Positions 48,092-59,317 of a DNA stretch of 64,000 nucleotides are shown here, piece after piece. The stretch spans positions 6,696,001 to 6,760,000 of the forward strand of contig CM114273.1 in NCBI GenBank assembly GCA_050084515.1. Reading direction: 5' to 3'. The DNA comes from Blasia pusilla. Its lineage: Eukaryota; Marchantiophyta; Marchantiopsida; Blasiales. Position 1 is the stretch's first letter. Each line of letters begins with the position of its first letter. The notes under the pieces are model-generated. The model worked only from the letters and a program-made list of their open reading frames with translations. It was not told where the DNA came from and ran no database searches. A program made the position numbers and the translations under genes.

Positions 48092-48836
48092 ATGCATATG
48101 GGTGAGGAAGAGCTTGAGGAATGGAGAAGGGATGAACCAAGCCCATAGGAACATGCATGACTTCATGGGTGGGCTCACAAAATGGGATGGACAAATGTAA
48201 TGTCTATGCATACAATATTAAAATTCCTTACTATAAAGGGTTAAATAATAATATTTCATTCCTTGGAAGAATTGGATAGATTTAGGTGATTTGTATTATT
48301 CAACTCCCAAGAGTAAGATTTATCACTATTATAATAATTAAACACATCAAGAACATCTTGGGTTCACCATGGACTAGAGTCCTTTCCCGTTTCTACTCTA
48401 ATTTTTCCCACACCCTAAATCCTAAAGGCCTTGCTCCCGATGTCATGTCATGGAGAGTGTTTAAATCATGAAGTCATCCTCCAATATCTTTGTCAAAAGA
48501 AAATGTCAACAATTTTTTTAAAAACATTTAAGAATTAAAAAACATTATTGCAACTATGGAAGTGGAACGACGGATGTCCTTTCGCCTCAACCCGATGAAG
48601 CGCTTTTTATTCTTCCCCTAAACGGCCTACGCCCTCTAGACGACGATAACGCCCCGCAACGGGAGAGACAACCAAAAGAGGACGGACGGAGGAATGAATG
48701 GTGGGCCCAGTGCGGACGAAGCAAGAAACTGCCGTGAGAAAGAGCAGTGGTTCGGAGTTCGAGGGGAGATGAAGGGCGAGGGAGGGAGGGACGGCGTAGC
48801 GAGAAGGAAGCGGCAGCGATCGAGAATTCTCGAGCC
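47571..48836. other. Intergenic: LTR-like scrap, CT tract, then promoter region of the lumenal gene
   Basis: 47571-47660 resembles part of the gypsy LTR (TCTCTTCAAGAG, then GAGTGGATTTAGTTTGACAT). A (CT)16 tract lies at 48057-48088. 48190-48560 is AT-rich. 48590-48836 is GC-rich and precedes the start codon of the next gene; it contains GGTGGGCCCAG, a site-II-like TGGGCC element common in promoters of plant housekeeping and plastid-protein genes. Confidence 0.5.
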
Positions 48837-49407
48837 ATGGCCACTGCTGTTTGTGCTGCAGCCGCAGCGGTGATTCCGAAAGCCGTGAGCTCTACAGCTC
48901 CTTCAACGGCAGCCGAGAGGGGCCGGGAGAGTTGCAGCGTCTCGGCGTCGAGAGAGAGCTTCGGAGCGAATCGGGGGAAGGAGGGAGTGGAGAGGGACGA
49001 GAGCTCGGTGGTGGTATCTCGACGATGGGCTGCACTGGTGCTTCCCGTCGTGACTGCGCTCGGGTCTTGCGCAGCGGCAATTCCGAGCCGCGCGAGAGCT
49101 GCGGAGATGAAGTTGGAATGCGGGGATGGAACGTGCGGAGGAGTGCAGCTTCGTACTCTGGACGGATGTGGATTGGGTGTAGCTCGCTATCCGGACTTCG
49201 TGTACAATGCGGGAGGCGGTGGGGGCAGGGGCCAAGCGAAGGAGCTTCCTGATGGACGGACTCTGGTGCGGTTCAATCCAGAAGACCTGAACATCCCACC
49301 TGTGAGCTTCAGAACAACCACTCTGCTGGGTCTTCCTTTACCTCTTGGTCTCGAAATCGAAATCGTCCCCAAAACTCTCGAGGGCTATGTGGAACGAAGC
49401 ACCGGGA

Positions 49408-49458
<51 letters not shown>

Positions 49459-50103
49459 GTAGAAATGGGTACGGACGGAAGTTGAGTCCGATCGAGCCGA
49501 GTGACGGGATAGTGCGGAGACGATTCGCCCCGTTTTGTGTCTTCGGTGTATCCTTCATGCCTCGTTCTTTGTGCGATGGAATTCTCCAAGGGTAGCTTAC
49601 TTACCGAGGACTTGATGTTGCCCATGCACACTCCGACTCCGATTCACATGATTGACATCTTTTTAGAATCAAGTCGTTTTGGCAGTTCAGGTGCCAGTGC
49701 TGGAGCCGTTGTCCGGTGTCGATGTGCTTATACTTTGAGTGGGTGGTGGTTCCAGGTGGAGCTGAATTTCCTTGCGTATTTCAATTTTACCGTCGGACAA
49801 TTGTACAGTCCACCGTCGCTTGTCGTGAACACCATGCTGACTACAGAGACTGCCCAGGGTGCTTTCAGAGGTGCGAAAGGAAAAAGACTTGATGCTTCTG
49901 GTGATTGTCAGCTCGTCGGAGTTGCGCAACTGAATCCAGTGGATGACCGCTTTCTAAGCACCTTTCTCACTCTGCCCACAGATTGCTTGGCAAAACTGTC
50001 AGCTCAGTTGTCTTTCACAGAAACGTCGGGTTCCTTTCTACAAGATAATTATTTCGTGGAATTGAAAACCTTCCAAAGAGAACAGAATCCATTGCCACTA
50101 TAG
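48837..50103 (+). CDS. Plastid thylakoid-lumen protein of unknown function, Tat-targeted, two exons
   Basis: Exon 1 is 48837-49409, the intron 49410-49755 (GT...CCAG), exon 2 49756-50103: 306 residues, splice phase 0. The start MATAVCAAAAAV is preferred over an in-frame ATG at 48747 because a transit peptide follows. At about residues 58-90 a twin-arginine signal VVSRRWAALVLPVVTALGS leads to ARAAEM, a likely lumenal cleavage site. The mature part (LGLPLPLGLEIEIVP, then PPSLVVNTMLTTETAQG, then DDRFLSTFLTLPTDCLAKL) looks like a conserved plastid protein, but I do not know a named family. A (CT)22 repeat begins at the splice donor; without splicing the frame runs into Ser-Leu repeats and stops at 49595. 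It converges on ribBA. Confidence 0.82.
49411..49454 (+). repeat. (CT)22 microsatellite at the 5' splice site of the lumenal gene
   Basis: The donor reads AAG|GTCTCTCTCT, so the repeat starts at the second base of the intron. Length changes would not shift the coding frame if splicing occurs, but could change donor strength. Confidence 0.9.
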
Positions 50104-50443
50104 AGGAACAGATGCAATATATTCATCAGCGAAGAGGTATGCCGCTTAGAGGTATTTTAAATATCTGTTTGAAATAGCTTTGAGCGAAAAGAAGAACGAC
50201 TGTGGTTACTCCTGATCGATTATACTGGCCTGTGACCCTTTCACAGATAGGATACCGCATAATTCTCCAATGGTAGCGAGAATGAATGTCTGTCAATTCT
50301 CTAAGCAATTCTAGTCTACGGAAGTTAACGGTTTCACCTTCGTATATCAAATCTGTGTTTCCCAATCGCCTCATCTGGGCGAGCCTGATAGTCTACGCAA
50401 GCCTCGGTCAGTGATTCATTCAGATCAGCGAAAGCAACACTCG

Positions 50444-50478
50444 AGTGGTAAGGAAGATACAGGATCTTCCTTACCACT
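50444..50478. repeat. Perfect 15-bp inverted repeat, 5-base loop
   Basis: AGTGGTAAGGAAGAT, loop ACAGG, ATCTTCCTTACCACT. Confidence 0.9.
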
Positions 50479-50515
50479 TTCTCGCGGGTTCCAAAAAACA
50501 AATTCCCACTTTCTC

Positions 50516-50553
50516 GAGGATGAAGTCCCAAGATTCCTTGGGACTTCATCCTC
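50516..50553. repeat. Perfect 17-bp inverted repeat, 4-base loop
   Basis: GAGGATGAAGTCCCAAG, loop ATTC, then its exact reverse complement. It could be a transcript-end structure or a miniature-element remnant. Confidence 0.92.
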
Positions 50554-51871
50554 CGAATATTAATCTGGAAGGATAAGCGATCGCTGGATATTAATCTGGA
50601 AGGAAATTCTGAAGTCAAAACGCATCGGTTTTGAAATGACTTCGAACCTAATGGGACTGCTTATTTTTCAGACAGATGGCTCGCGTGTTTCACTGAACAA
50701 AACTCCTGACCACGCACGCCTCCCAGGAGAAAACCCACTTTCTCGCGGGTTCCAAAAAACAAATTCCCTGCACCCCCACCTCCACAAGCTCTCGCGTCTC
50801 TCTCGATGGAAGCGATGGACATTGCTCACGAGATCGGCTGCAGCACGACCGGCATTCACTATTCACCCGATCCCACTACGAGTGCAAGCTAAAGTGTTAC
50901 CAACCAGCCACACCTCGGAATTCCTCATATAGCCAGTTTCATCGGGATGTGTTCTCAAGACCAGAGTAGAAGTTCACCTGTGATGTACCATGCGCTTTCT
51001 TACGGGAATAGATGGCAAATCTTTGCAATCAACGCCATCCTGTGAAGGTTTGGACCCCATCTTCCCGCGACAGGTGAATCTTCCATTGAAATCTGGTCAC
51101 TTCCGATACACTCAACGAAGAGTCCTACTACACCACTGTGTAGTCCAATTAGATCCACTACAAGAAACAAAAAGTCGTCATGATATGTTCCACAGCCTTT
51201 TTTCGCGATTTTATTGGCGTTGATTCCATGTTCCTTTCTCCGATTAGTTTCCTCGAACTTCTTCCGAACCAGTTCTGTCGTATGTGCAAATGCACACTAG
51301 CGCAGGACACAAAGAATCTTATTCCTTACAAGTGCTATAGATGGTAAGAAGCGATAATTTATTTTTGTCCGTCTATATCCTATTGCAAATTCTTAAGCTT
51401 CATCGCCAGCTGGACACAGTCCCAGATTGTCATGATTGCAGATCATAACTGTCGACAAGACAGCAAAGCTCTGGGATTTAGAATCACCCCAGAGCTTCGC
51501 TCTTGTGGACAGATCTGGAGAAGGGGACTACAACTTGGTAAGGGAAGAAACCATGTCGCCATATCCAAGAGAAACACTTTATGTAACAGTATAGAACATC
51601 TGTGCCTCACTCACACTAAAGTTTACTAAGTGGAGGATTAAGCCCAAATAATCTGTGATAGTTCTATGGAATGTATGCCCTGGCTCAAAAAATTAGTGTT
51701 AAATGGTGGACTACACTACAAGGGATCTACTATCATGTGAGCAGGACTGGATCTACAAGCCTATCAACTTCAGGTGTCAACCAACCATCAAAATGATTTA
51801 CACAGAGAACTGATCAGTGAAATCATTGCGAATTCACAATACCTTTCGATCTCTGTGATGACATTGCTCCT

Positions 51872-54800
51872 CTAGGCTGCTGAATTTCCATCACTATCTG
51901 GAAGTTGTGAAGCTGACTTATCAAATGATATATATCCTGTCTCATAAACATGTCCCATTTTTGACCTCTTCGTCTCAAGATAGCGTTTATTCTCCTTAGT
52001 AATAGGAGATAAGACCGGTATGCGTTGACTGATAGCCAATCCAAAACCTTTCAGACCCAGGAATTTTGATGGGTTATTTGTCATAAGCTTCATTGTTCGA
52101 ACTCCAACATCTCGGAGAATCTGCAAAAATGAAACAGATGAAATTGTTAGGAATCTTCCATGATAACACCCCAAAGTGTGAAAAGGAAATGCAAAATACT
52201 CTGACTAAACTTGCAGATCTGTACAGGTTTCAAAATTCCATGCATCAGACCCTGAGTTTCTTATGAGGAAGAGCTAAGCCATTCCATTGTCATATCTCGA
52301 GCAGATCCTTGACATAAGGAGGGAATCTTAGCAGCTCCCAAAATTAGAGTCAACATTACAATAAATACGGCTAGCTGCACTGCTTTGATCTCCAGGATAT
52401 ATCTCTCAACGTTTCATTACCTGTGCACCAATACCATATTCTCTGGAGTCGATTGGTAAACCTAGCTCCACATTAGCTTCAACAGTATCACGCCCTGCAT
52501 CTTGCAGATTATAGGCTTTAAGTTTGTGGCCCAATCCAATGCCTCTTCCCTCATGGCCCCGCAAGTACACTAGAACTCCCCTACCTTCTTGCTCAATATT
52601 GGACAAAGCTTGTGCCAGCTGATTGCCACAGTCACAACGAGCTGATCCAAATATGTCCCCTGTCAGACATTCAGAGTGTACTCTCACTAGCACATCCACC
52701 CCGTCTCCAATATCACCCTGCATGTACCAACTTGTATCAAGGGCACTCCAAAAAAAGCTTGGTTCAATAATACTTCACCTACATGGCTTGGAAAGGATGA
52801 GAACAAATAGATGCAACTTTGAAAGCTACCCATTGCACAACTCAAGCCATACCTTCACCAAGGCTATATGCTCTATTCCGTCCAATTGAGAGGTGTAGCT
52901 GTAAGCACTAAAAGAACCCCATTGGGTGGGTAACCTTGCCACTGCTGTCCGCTCAACCAGCTTCTCTCGCTTGCGCTTATACCTGTCCCACTGAAACATA
53001 AGATTTCCTCATACAGACAAATCCTAAAGAGTTTGAAAAATGTGCCAACTCCAGGAAACCTTATCTCCCACCCTTCTTAAAAGAGTATTGTGAAAGGATC
53101 CAACAGAACTGTTCAACAACTGCATCTTCAAGGCGTGTACAATTGTTGTGTAGAAAGCAAATTGTGGATCGAAAAATTCAACAGCCATGCATGGGCCCAC
53201 AACACGGGAACCATGATCATATGAGTGTCAATCAGATTCATATGCTTAAGAGGCAACTCCAAAACCATATTACAAAATACTAACAAACCCTAACCTGTAG
53301 TTTGGCACCTGACATTGATCTTCTGAGAGACCAAACCCAAAGGTCACAACTCCAAGTTTAGAGGGCAAGTGAGTACCTCACTAGATCTGCGATTGAAATC
53401 AAAGGCAAGTCATATTCCACAGCAAATTTGCGAAGCTCCGGCATGCGTGACATTGAACCATCACCCTGGTTCACCAGCTCACACAAGACACCCACAGGTG
53501 GTAATCCGGCGAGGATGCATAAATCTACTGAAGCTTCAGTGTGACCAGCCCTCTTCAGAACACCACCTTTCCGAGCTCGCAAAGGGAAAATATGACCTGG
53601 TCGTCTGAAGTCCTTTTCTTTGGCATCTTGTGCAGCCAGAGCTATGACTGTTTTGGTACGATCGGCTGCAGACACTCCAGTAGTTGTCCCTTCCTTGACA
53701 TCCTGCACCCAAAGAATAACACTACACATAAGAAAGCTCACACAAATATAGTCGTAACACGTTGATCAGCTACCAAATATTTGAAGGGCTAGCAGAAAGG
53801 CTTAGCCACACATTCCCGACACATCAGAGCGCATGGCCAAATAAATCATCACAATCTTACTCGTTCATGAGAGAGAAAACATCCACTACGTATGCTGTTC
53901 ATCAGAGAGGCACAATTTCCAAGCAGGTAAATAAGAAGACACCAAGAATCAACCAAGGAAGTTCTCAACCACGAAATCCTCTCGGCTATCCAACTGGGAA
54001 TGGATAAACATCGTACCACAGATACAGTGAAAGCTGTCATCTGTGCCTCATCATTGTCTTCACTGCGCACCATAAGCGGGAGGTCAAGGCGATCAAGATC
54101 CTCTCCTTTCATGCCCACACAAACAATTCCTGTGCAATGATTAACAATAAATGCCATTGCTTCTGAAGTCATCAGAGAGGCTGCCATTATTAGATCACCT
54201 TCATTTTCTCGGTCTTCATCATCAACCACCACCACACACTGCACAAACAAGGTATAGCAATGAGACGTGTTACCTAGTACAACAGCTTCCAGAATATTCC
54301 CCGCTTCTACTCTTTAAGCTTACGTTATCGTCTGCGTACAGTATACCAAAGATAAACGTAACTAGCTCTCATCTTCCATTTCCAAACTCCTTCATCCTTG
54401 CCACCTTGAAGAAACTAATCAAGCGACAGAACAATGAATCAACTGTAGATTTACTTCTATCAGACATGTCACAACAACACAATCACCCCTTGAGGAAAGA
54501 GAAAGGGATTACGGGGTGGTCTATATATTTAAAACGGGAGCTTTGATATGAAAGGAGTGATAACGACATACATATGTTAAAGTGTATGGAGCCTCTTCAC
54601 TGAAAGATCCGTGAGTCCTTTAAGACACTGGAAATCGACAACGAGTTCCAATGCAATATGTGGAGTTTTCACAGCGACTGATTTACATCAGGATTTGAAA
54701 CTCAGACTATGTCAGGAGAATCTGGTCAATGCAGCTAGAGATCGGAGTGACTAATAGATTCCCACGAAGATATAGCAGGAGAGAAACTCGCAATTGCACT

Positions 54801-55863
54801 ATCACGAATAACTCAGGTAACGGAAAACTGTGGATTGCCACGTCGACCAGCTCAACAAAGTTTTAGATTGATTGAAAGTCAACAAAGCCAAAGCCTTCTC
54901 CTGCTAACCAGAGCGTCATCCCAGCATCACAGACTTTGGATCATTCCCTCTAATTTGATCAGTGAAATTTAGACTCGCTCGTTCATTTCCGCCCGAAAAG
55001 ATCCGCCACTATCAATACTCAAATTGACATCGCGTTTTCGGAACGCACCCTTCCCTGTCTGATGGCCTCCACCGCCTCTATAATTGAAGCGTTACCATCA
55101 GTGGGACGATCGGGGTCATCGTCCACGTCACTCGTGAAATAACCATCTATAGAAGAATCTGAAGCATCCTTTTCTCTTGGATCGAAGCTCGCTGTACCCT
55201 ACATCAAAGATTTGAAAACACTCATCAGGACAAAAATCAAATATCGATAAGGAAAAGTCCAGGAAGACTGAACATTTTCTGGAAATGTATCTCGAGGATA
55301 ATTCTGAAATCTTCCAGCCACATAGATGATGGCTCGCGCTATGTCCACGAGGAAAATGCAGAGAAGAACAGAGTAAAACAGTCTATCGACACATTTCGAA
55401 TCTGGTAAAGCTCAATTGCACATTAGCATTCTTCGTTCGGCTGCCCGTCGCACTCAGAACAAACATCCACTAAAGCAAAATTTAAAAAATCCGACGGCAA
55501 ATTTTGCCGTGAGGACCTCGGGAATTGCCACAAGACTTGAAGCACACCGCTCAGCAAAGAGCTACTCACATTCTCAGGCAATTTTTTAGGTTTCACCATC
55601 TCCGAAGCGGAGGCCATCCACTTCCCCGCGTGTACCCCTTGCCGGGTCGTGGTCACTGCCCCGGCGGACGCAATTCTCACTCTGCATCCTAAGAAAACGC
55701 TAGACTTGAGAGAAGAAGTAGGAGAAGCCGCACCGCGAGGAGCTCCCGAGAAAATCTCCGCCCTGCTTTCGGGCGCGGAGCTCTTCGAGGCCCTTCCGAC
55801 GCTCACTCCAGGCACCAACACCGCTCCAGCCGCTCTGCAGATCGCCATCGCGCAACGCCCCAC
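51872..55863 (-). CDS. ribBA: Bifunctional riboflavin biosynthesis protein RibBA (DHBP synthase / GTP cyclohydrolase II), plastid
   Basis: Seven exons on the minus strand join to 555 residues: 55863-55570, 55198-55049, 54238-54017, 53702-53377, 52982-52853, 52717-52421, 52120-51872, all with GT-AG introns and consistent phases (0,0,0,2,0,0). Exon 1 is a Ser/Ala-rich plastid transit peptide. The DHBP synthase half has [15 protein letters not shown], then [12 protein letters not shown], then GHIFPLRA and HTEASVDL. The GTP cyclohydrolase II half has [20 protein letters not shown] (zinc cysteines), then [13 protein letters not shown], then SREYGIGAQ and LMTNNPSK. It converts ribulose-5-phosphate and GTP into the two riboflavin precursors in the plastid. 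Length fits plant RIBA1 (about 540). Both active sites look intact, so both activities are expected. A start at MAICRAAG, five codons in, is also possible. Confidence 0.95.
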
Positions 55864-56638
55864 GCTCGTTTCCTTCCGTGTACCTTCGTTTCAATACCTT
55901 CTTCCTCTCACTTAAGCGAGTCCACAATTCGTCTCACGCCACCACAGCCATGAAATTCCACTCTGTCTCCACTGTCCTGTGCTTGTCCCCGCCTCCTCCT
56001 CAGACGCTCAGTAACGGACTCCTCGCTAGTCTTTCGACTCGACTCCGTCCGTTCCCGTTCCCTCACGTCCGCTGACGTCGCCGTGGTTGTTTGTGTTGTG
56101 TCCTCCGTAGGGGGTAAGAAGACTTCAGGGACAGAAGACGGGCCCCACTCAGGCTCGTGCTCCGTCGACTCTTGAGACGTTAGCCGACCCACACGACGGA
56201 GTTTGACCTGCGACTGGGCCCACGCCATTCCCGCTGCGACGCGGTGGATTTCCGTCCGGCTCACCCTGACTCTGTCCGTGGCGATCGTTCCAGCGAGCAA
56301 ACCTGTGGATTACCCGTCGCGGCGCAGTCACCGAAGGAGACGAAACAGACCTATGGACCACGTTCAACTCTTGCGCCGCCGCCGGATCCAATCCACTCTT
56401 AGGTCCTGGCCGTATCCCATAGTCTTTATGCATCTCCACCACGTAGTCTGGATCATGTTTCGAGCGTTCTCCGAGAGGAAAGAGGGAGAGAAAATAATGA
56501 CGTGATTGGTATATCCACTTTATTATAAAAGAAACCTCAAAAGAGGACAAAGAAAGGTAATAACAACTCAAAAGAGGAGTAAAAAATGCATACAAGAATG
56601 CAAAAAGAAAATGGCAACAAACCAACGCAAACACCCGT
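55864..56638. other. Upstream region of ribBA
   Basis: GC-rich 5' region and probable promoter of ribBA up to about 56480. A 130-residue minus-strand frame (55908-56300) matches no family and is likely 5' UTR. 56480-56638 is AT-rich. Confidence 0.5.
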
Positions 56639-57219
56639 TCAACGAGCTAAACGATTGATAGCCTGAAACAAATGTGCCAAGAACACGAGTGGTTGGTCAG
56701 ACGTGAATGGACGACGAGGCGAGCGACCCCCCACCACCTCCGCACGACGTATCAATGCCAAGGCTTGGGCACGTTGTAAGGCCACTGAGATGCATTGCCG
56801 AAAATAAGTAGTAACTATCGAGAGAGAAGGACTACGTGAAGGGGCAAGGTGGTGATTCTCGAGGGAGTGGTGAGCACATGTTTTCAGGAAAGTATCAAAA
56901 GATACATGTAAATGACCGAATACTTCCACTGCAAAAGGAATAAATCCATCAATCACATGTCTTAGAGCATAACTTAACTCCTTGATTCTTGCTGCAGCTT
57001 TGGCCGCCAAACCTTAGGTATGTGCCCCTCGACACACCAAGTCAGAACGTGTTGGATCAGCAACCACCACATCACCTAGTGTCCGCAATCCACCTTGAGA
57101 CATAACAAGATCCACTCTCCGACGAAAGGTTGCTTGTGTGGTTGAAGGTAGGACGTGGAGTTGCTCTTGCCCAACGGTGTATCCTACAGTACGAGCCACC
57201 GATGCTACTGCCTCTCTAA
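56639..57219 (-). pseudogene. Retroelement nuclease-like C-terminal fragment, cut by a gypsy LTR
   Basis: The minus strand reads VASVARTVGYTVGQEQLHVL, then FRRRVDLVMSQGGLRTLGD and VVVADPTRSDLV, an in-frame TAA at about 57014-57016, then AAKAAARIKELSYALRH, IPFAVEVFGHLHVSFDTFL and VALQRAQALALIRRA, ending near 56639. The spaced RVDLV ... DVVVAD pair recalls restriction-like endonuclease ends of non-LTR elements, but this is inference. Gypsy copy 3 begins exactly where the frame is lost, so it inserted into this older element. Confidence 0.45.
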
Positions 57220-57735
57220 TGTCACGTCTTTTAGGATAGATCGGTGGGATCTAATAGAGCGCCTTCATGAGTAGTGGAGGACACGCCCATTAGGTTGAGG
57301 GTGACCTGCTGAGGCCCTTGGAAACCTGAGATAGCAGGTTTCCCCTTCGTTTCGGCTCATTTGGAGCCATATTCAGGAACTTACTATTTTAGGTAAGTAC
57401 CATTTTGAGTATATGATCGACTTACTATTTTTGGTAAGTGGCCCTTGACCTCCTACATCAGGTCAAGAGCAAAGGAGGTGACTTGGGAGAATAGGTTACC
57501 ATGGAGAGAGCTTGGGAGAGGAGAGGGGTATACCTCAAGGAGAGAGAGCTTGAGAGCTCATTCTCTCTTTGTTGAACCTCTTGGCATGAGACGGCGGAGC
57601 TATGGTACCTTGCCTTGTGAGTGTAACCCAAGCCTCTCATTAGGAGAGTAGGTTTGGTTTGACATGAGAGAGAGTGCATACCTTTGAGAGCTATGGTGTG
57701 AGATGGTGGAGAGAGAGATTGGATCTTACTTTACA
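57220..57735 (+). repeat. 5' LTR of gypsy copy 3
   Basis: Starts TGTCACGTC and ends ACTTTACA, 516 bp. Confidence 0.87.
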
Positions 57736-59317
57736 AAGAGAGAATGAGAGAATGAGAGAGTGAGAGAGCTTCATGGGGGAGCTCGGTGGTCACTCGCTGT
57801 TTTTGCAGGTTGGGGACCGTGTTCCCCGTTCAGCGGCTCATGGGAGTGCTCACCGGAGCAAGGGCTGCTTTCATTACTCTTTGCATTTGCCGATTTTTCG
57901 TGTGGAAGAGTGGCGCGCGGAAGCGCTGCCCAATTTCTGATAGGGATTGAGTATGGGGGCGGGTTGCCCCATGCTGGTGCTCTCGGGAGCACCATGTAGC
58001 TTGCTGATATGTATTTTTACAGATGTTACATTTTCGTTGGAAGAAATCAGCGCGGGAGCGCTGCCAAATTTTGTGTAGGAGAAAGAGACATTGGGCTTTA
58101 CGACAATCCCCGTCAGTTTTTACTGAAATGTTTGATTCTAAATATTTTTTGATGGTAGCGTAGATCGTGAAGTTGTGCACGCTGTGCAACAAACAATGCA
58201 CAATTTGAAGTTGCGAGCAAAAAGTTATGGGCAATCTTGTAAAGCTGCCATTGCTAGGCGATTTTTAGGGTTAAATCGTGCAAACCCTAAATCAGCCGCC
58301 ACACCGGCGGCGGCCGTCGCCATCATAGTCACCGTCGATGGTCAACCATCACCGTCATCAGTCGGCCGTCACCATCAGCGGTCAACCGTCACTGTCAAGG
58401 GTCCACCGTCCATTGTCCACCCTTTGGGTGCCATTGCCGCCATTACGGAGTGGAGGGTCTTCCATGACGTTCGTTGATTCCTTGACTTGCGTCGCCACCA
58501 CGTACTTTGTTTTGGCCGCCACCGTCATCGCAGTTTCTTCATCAACTAGTGAAGGCAGATGACCTCCGGTTATGGTGTTTGAGTTTTGATTTCATCTTTG
58601 CTATGTTGTGATTGGTAGCCGCCGCGGCGATCGAGTGTCGTGCCGCGGACGCCCGTAGCCGCAACGCGCCGCCGATTGCGCGCGCCGTGCATTCGTGGCG
58701 CATCCCACCATCTCGTCGCGAGCCGCACCGTCATTGTGGAGCATAGTGTGGGATTATTATTGATTGAGGAGGGTATGCCGCCGAGTGCCGCATCCCACCA
58801 TCGAGGGTCGTGCCGTTCAGTAGCCGTTCGCGCCGCTTTTAACGCCGCACCGTTCTTTGGGACCGCATCTTTGTCTATCGAGGAGTTTTGAGTAGCATCG
58901 ATGGAGGAGTATGACTTGCTGATTGGAGGAGTTGTCTCCACGATCGAGTTGGGGTCGAGATTTGCAGTTGCTGAGGAGCGACATCGACATGTGTTCAGGT
59001 TACCCATTCTGGTCCTTTACCCTGCACGTGTGAGGGATTCTGGGATTTATTTGGGGATATTGGGTGTGTGGATGCTGAGAGCATCATTTATGTATGTGGT
59101 TTAGGGGACATAGACCTGTGTGGGATGTCCGGAGTTGAGGGTAGGTTGTCGATGAGATGATAGCCTGGTCAATTTGCCGCACCACGCCGCGTGTTGCCGC
59201 ACGTTACACGTCTCGGGGAGAGAGAGTGTAGATCGAGTGCCGCATGTTTGGGATGAGTGATTGAGGGATTCCTCACGAGGTTCAGAGTGATCGGGTGAGA
59301 GGGGCACGAGGGTCATC
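57736..59317 (+). other. Long 5' leader of gypsy copy 3
   Basis: Collinear with 3568-5108, including the GC-rich CACCGTCA-type short repeats at about 58300-58420. No conserved frame. Confidence 0.7.

Larger units (their letters stand above)
50104..51871. other. Intergenic between two convergent genes; contains hairpins and short direct repeats
   Basis: It holds the 3' UTRs of both genes. The only structures noted are the two hairpins listed below, an exact 34-bp direct repeat (50474-50507 and 50735-50768) and a repeat of ATATTAATCTGGAAGGA near 50555 and 50587. No coding frame is supported. Confidence 0.6.

Noticed and set aside
51150-51180. CACTACAAGAAAC motif as another CACTA transposon
   Set aside because: A single end without partner, subterminal repeats or target duplication.
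55908-56300. 130-residue minus-strand frame directly upstream of ribBA
   Set aside because: Composition is biased (Arg, Ser, Thr, Glu), no family is recognised, and the position fits the 5' UTR/promoter of ribBA.
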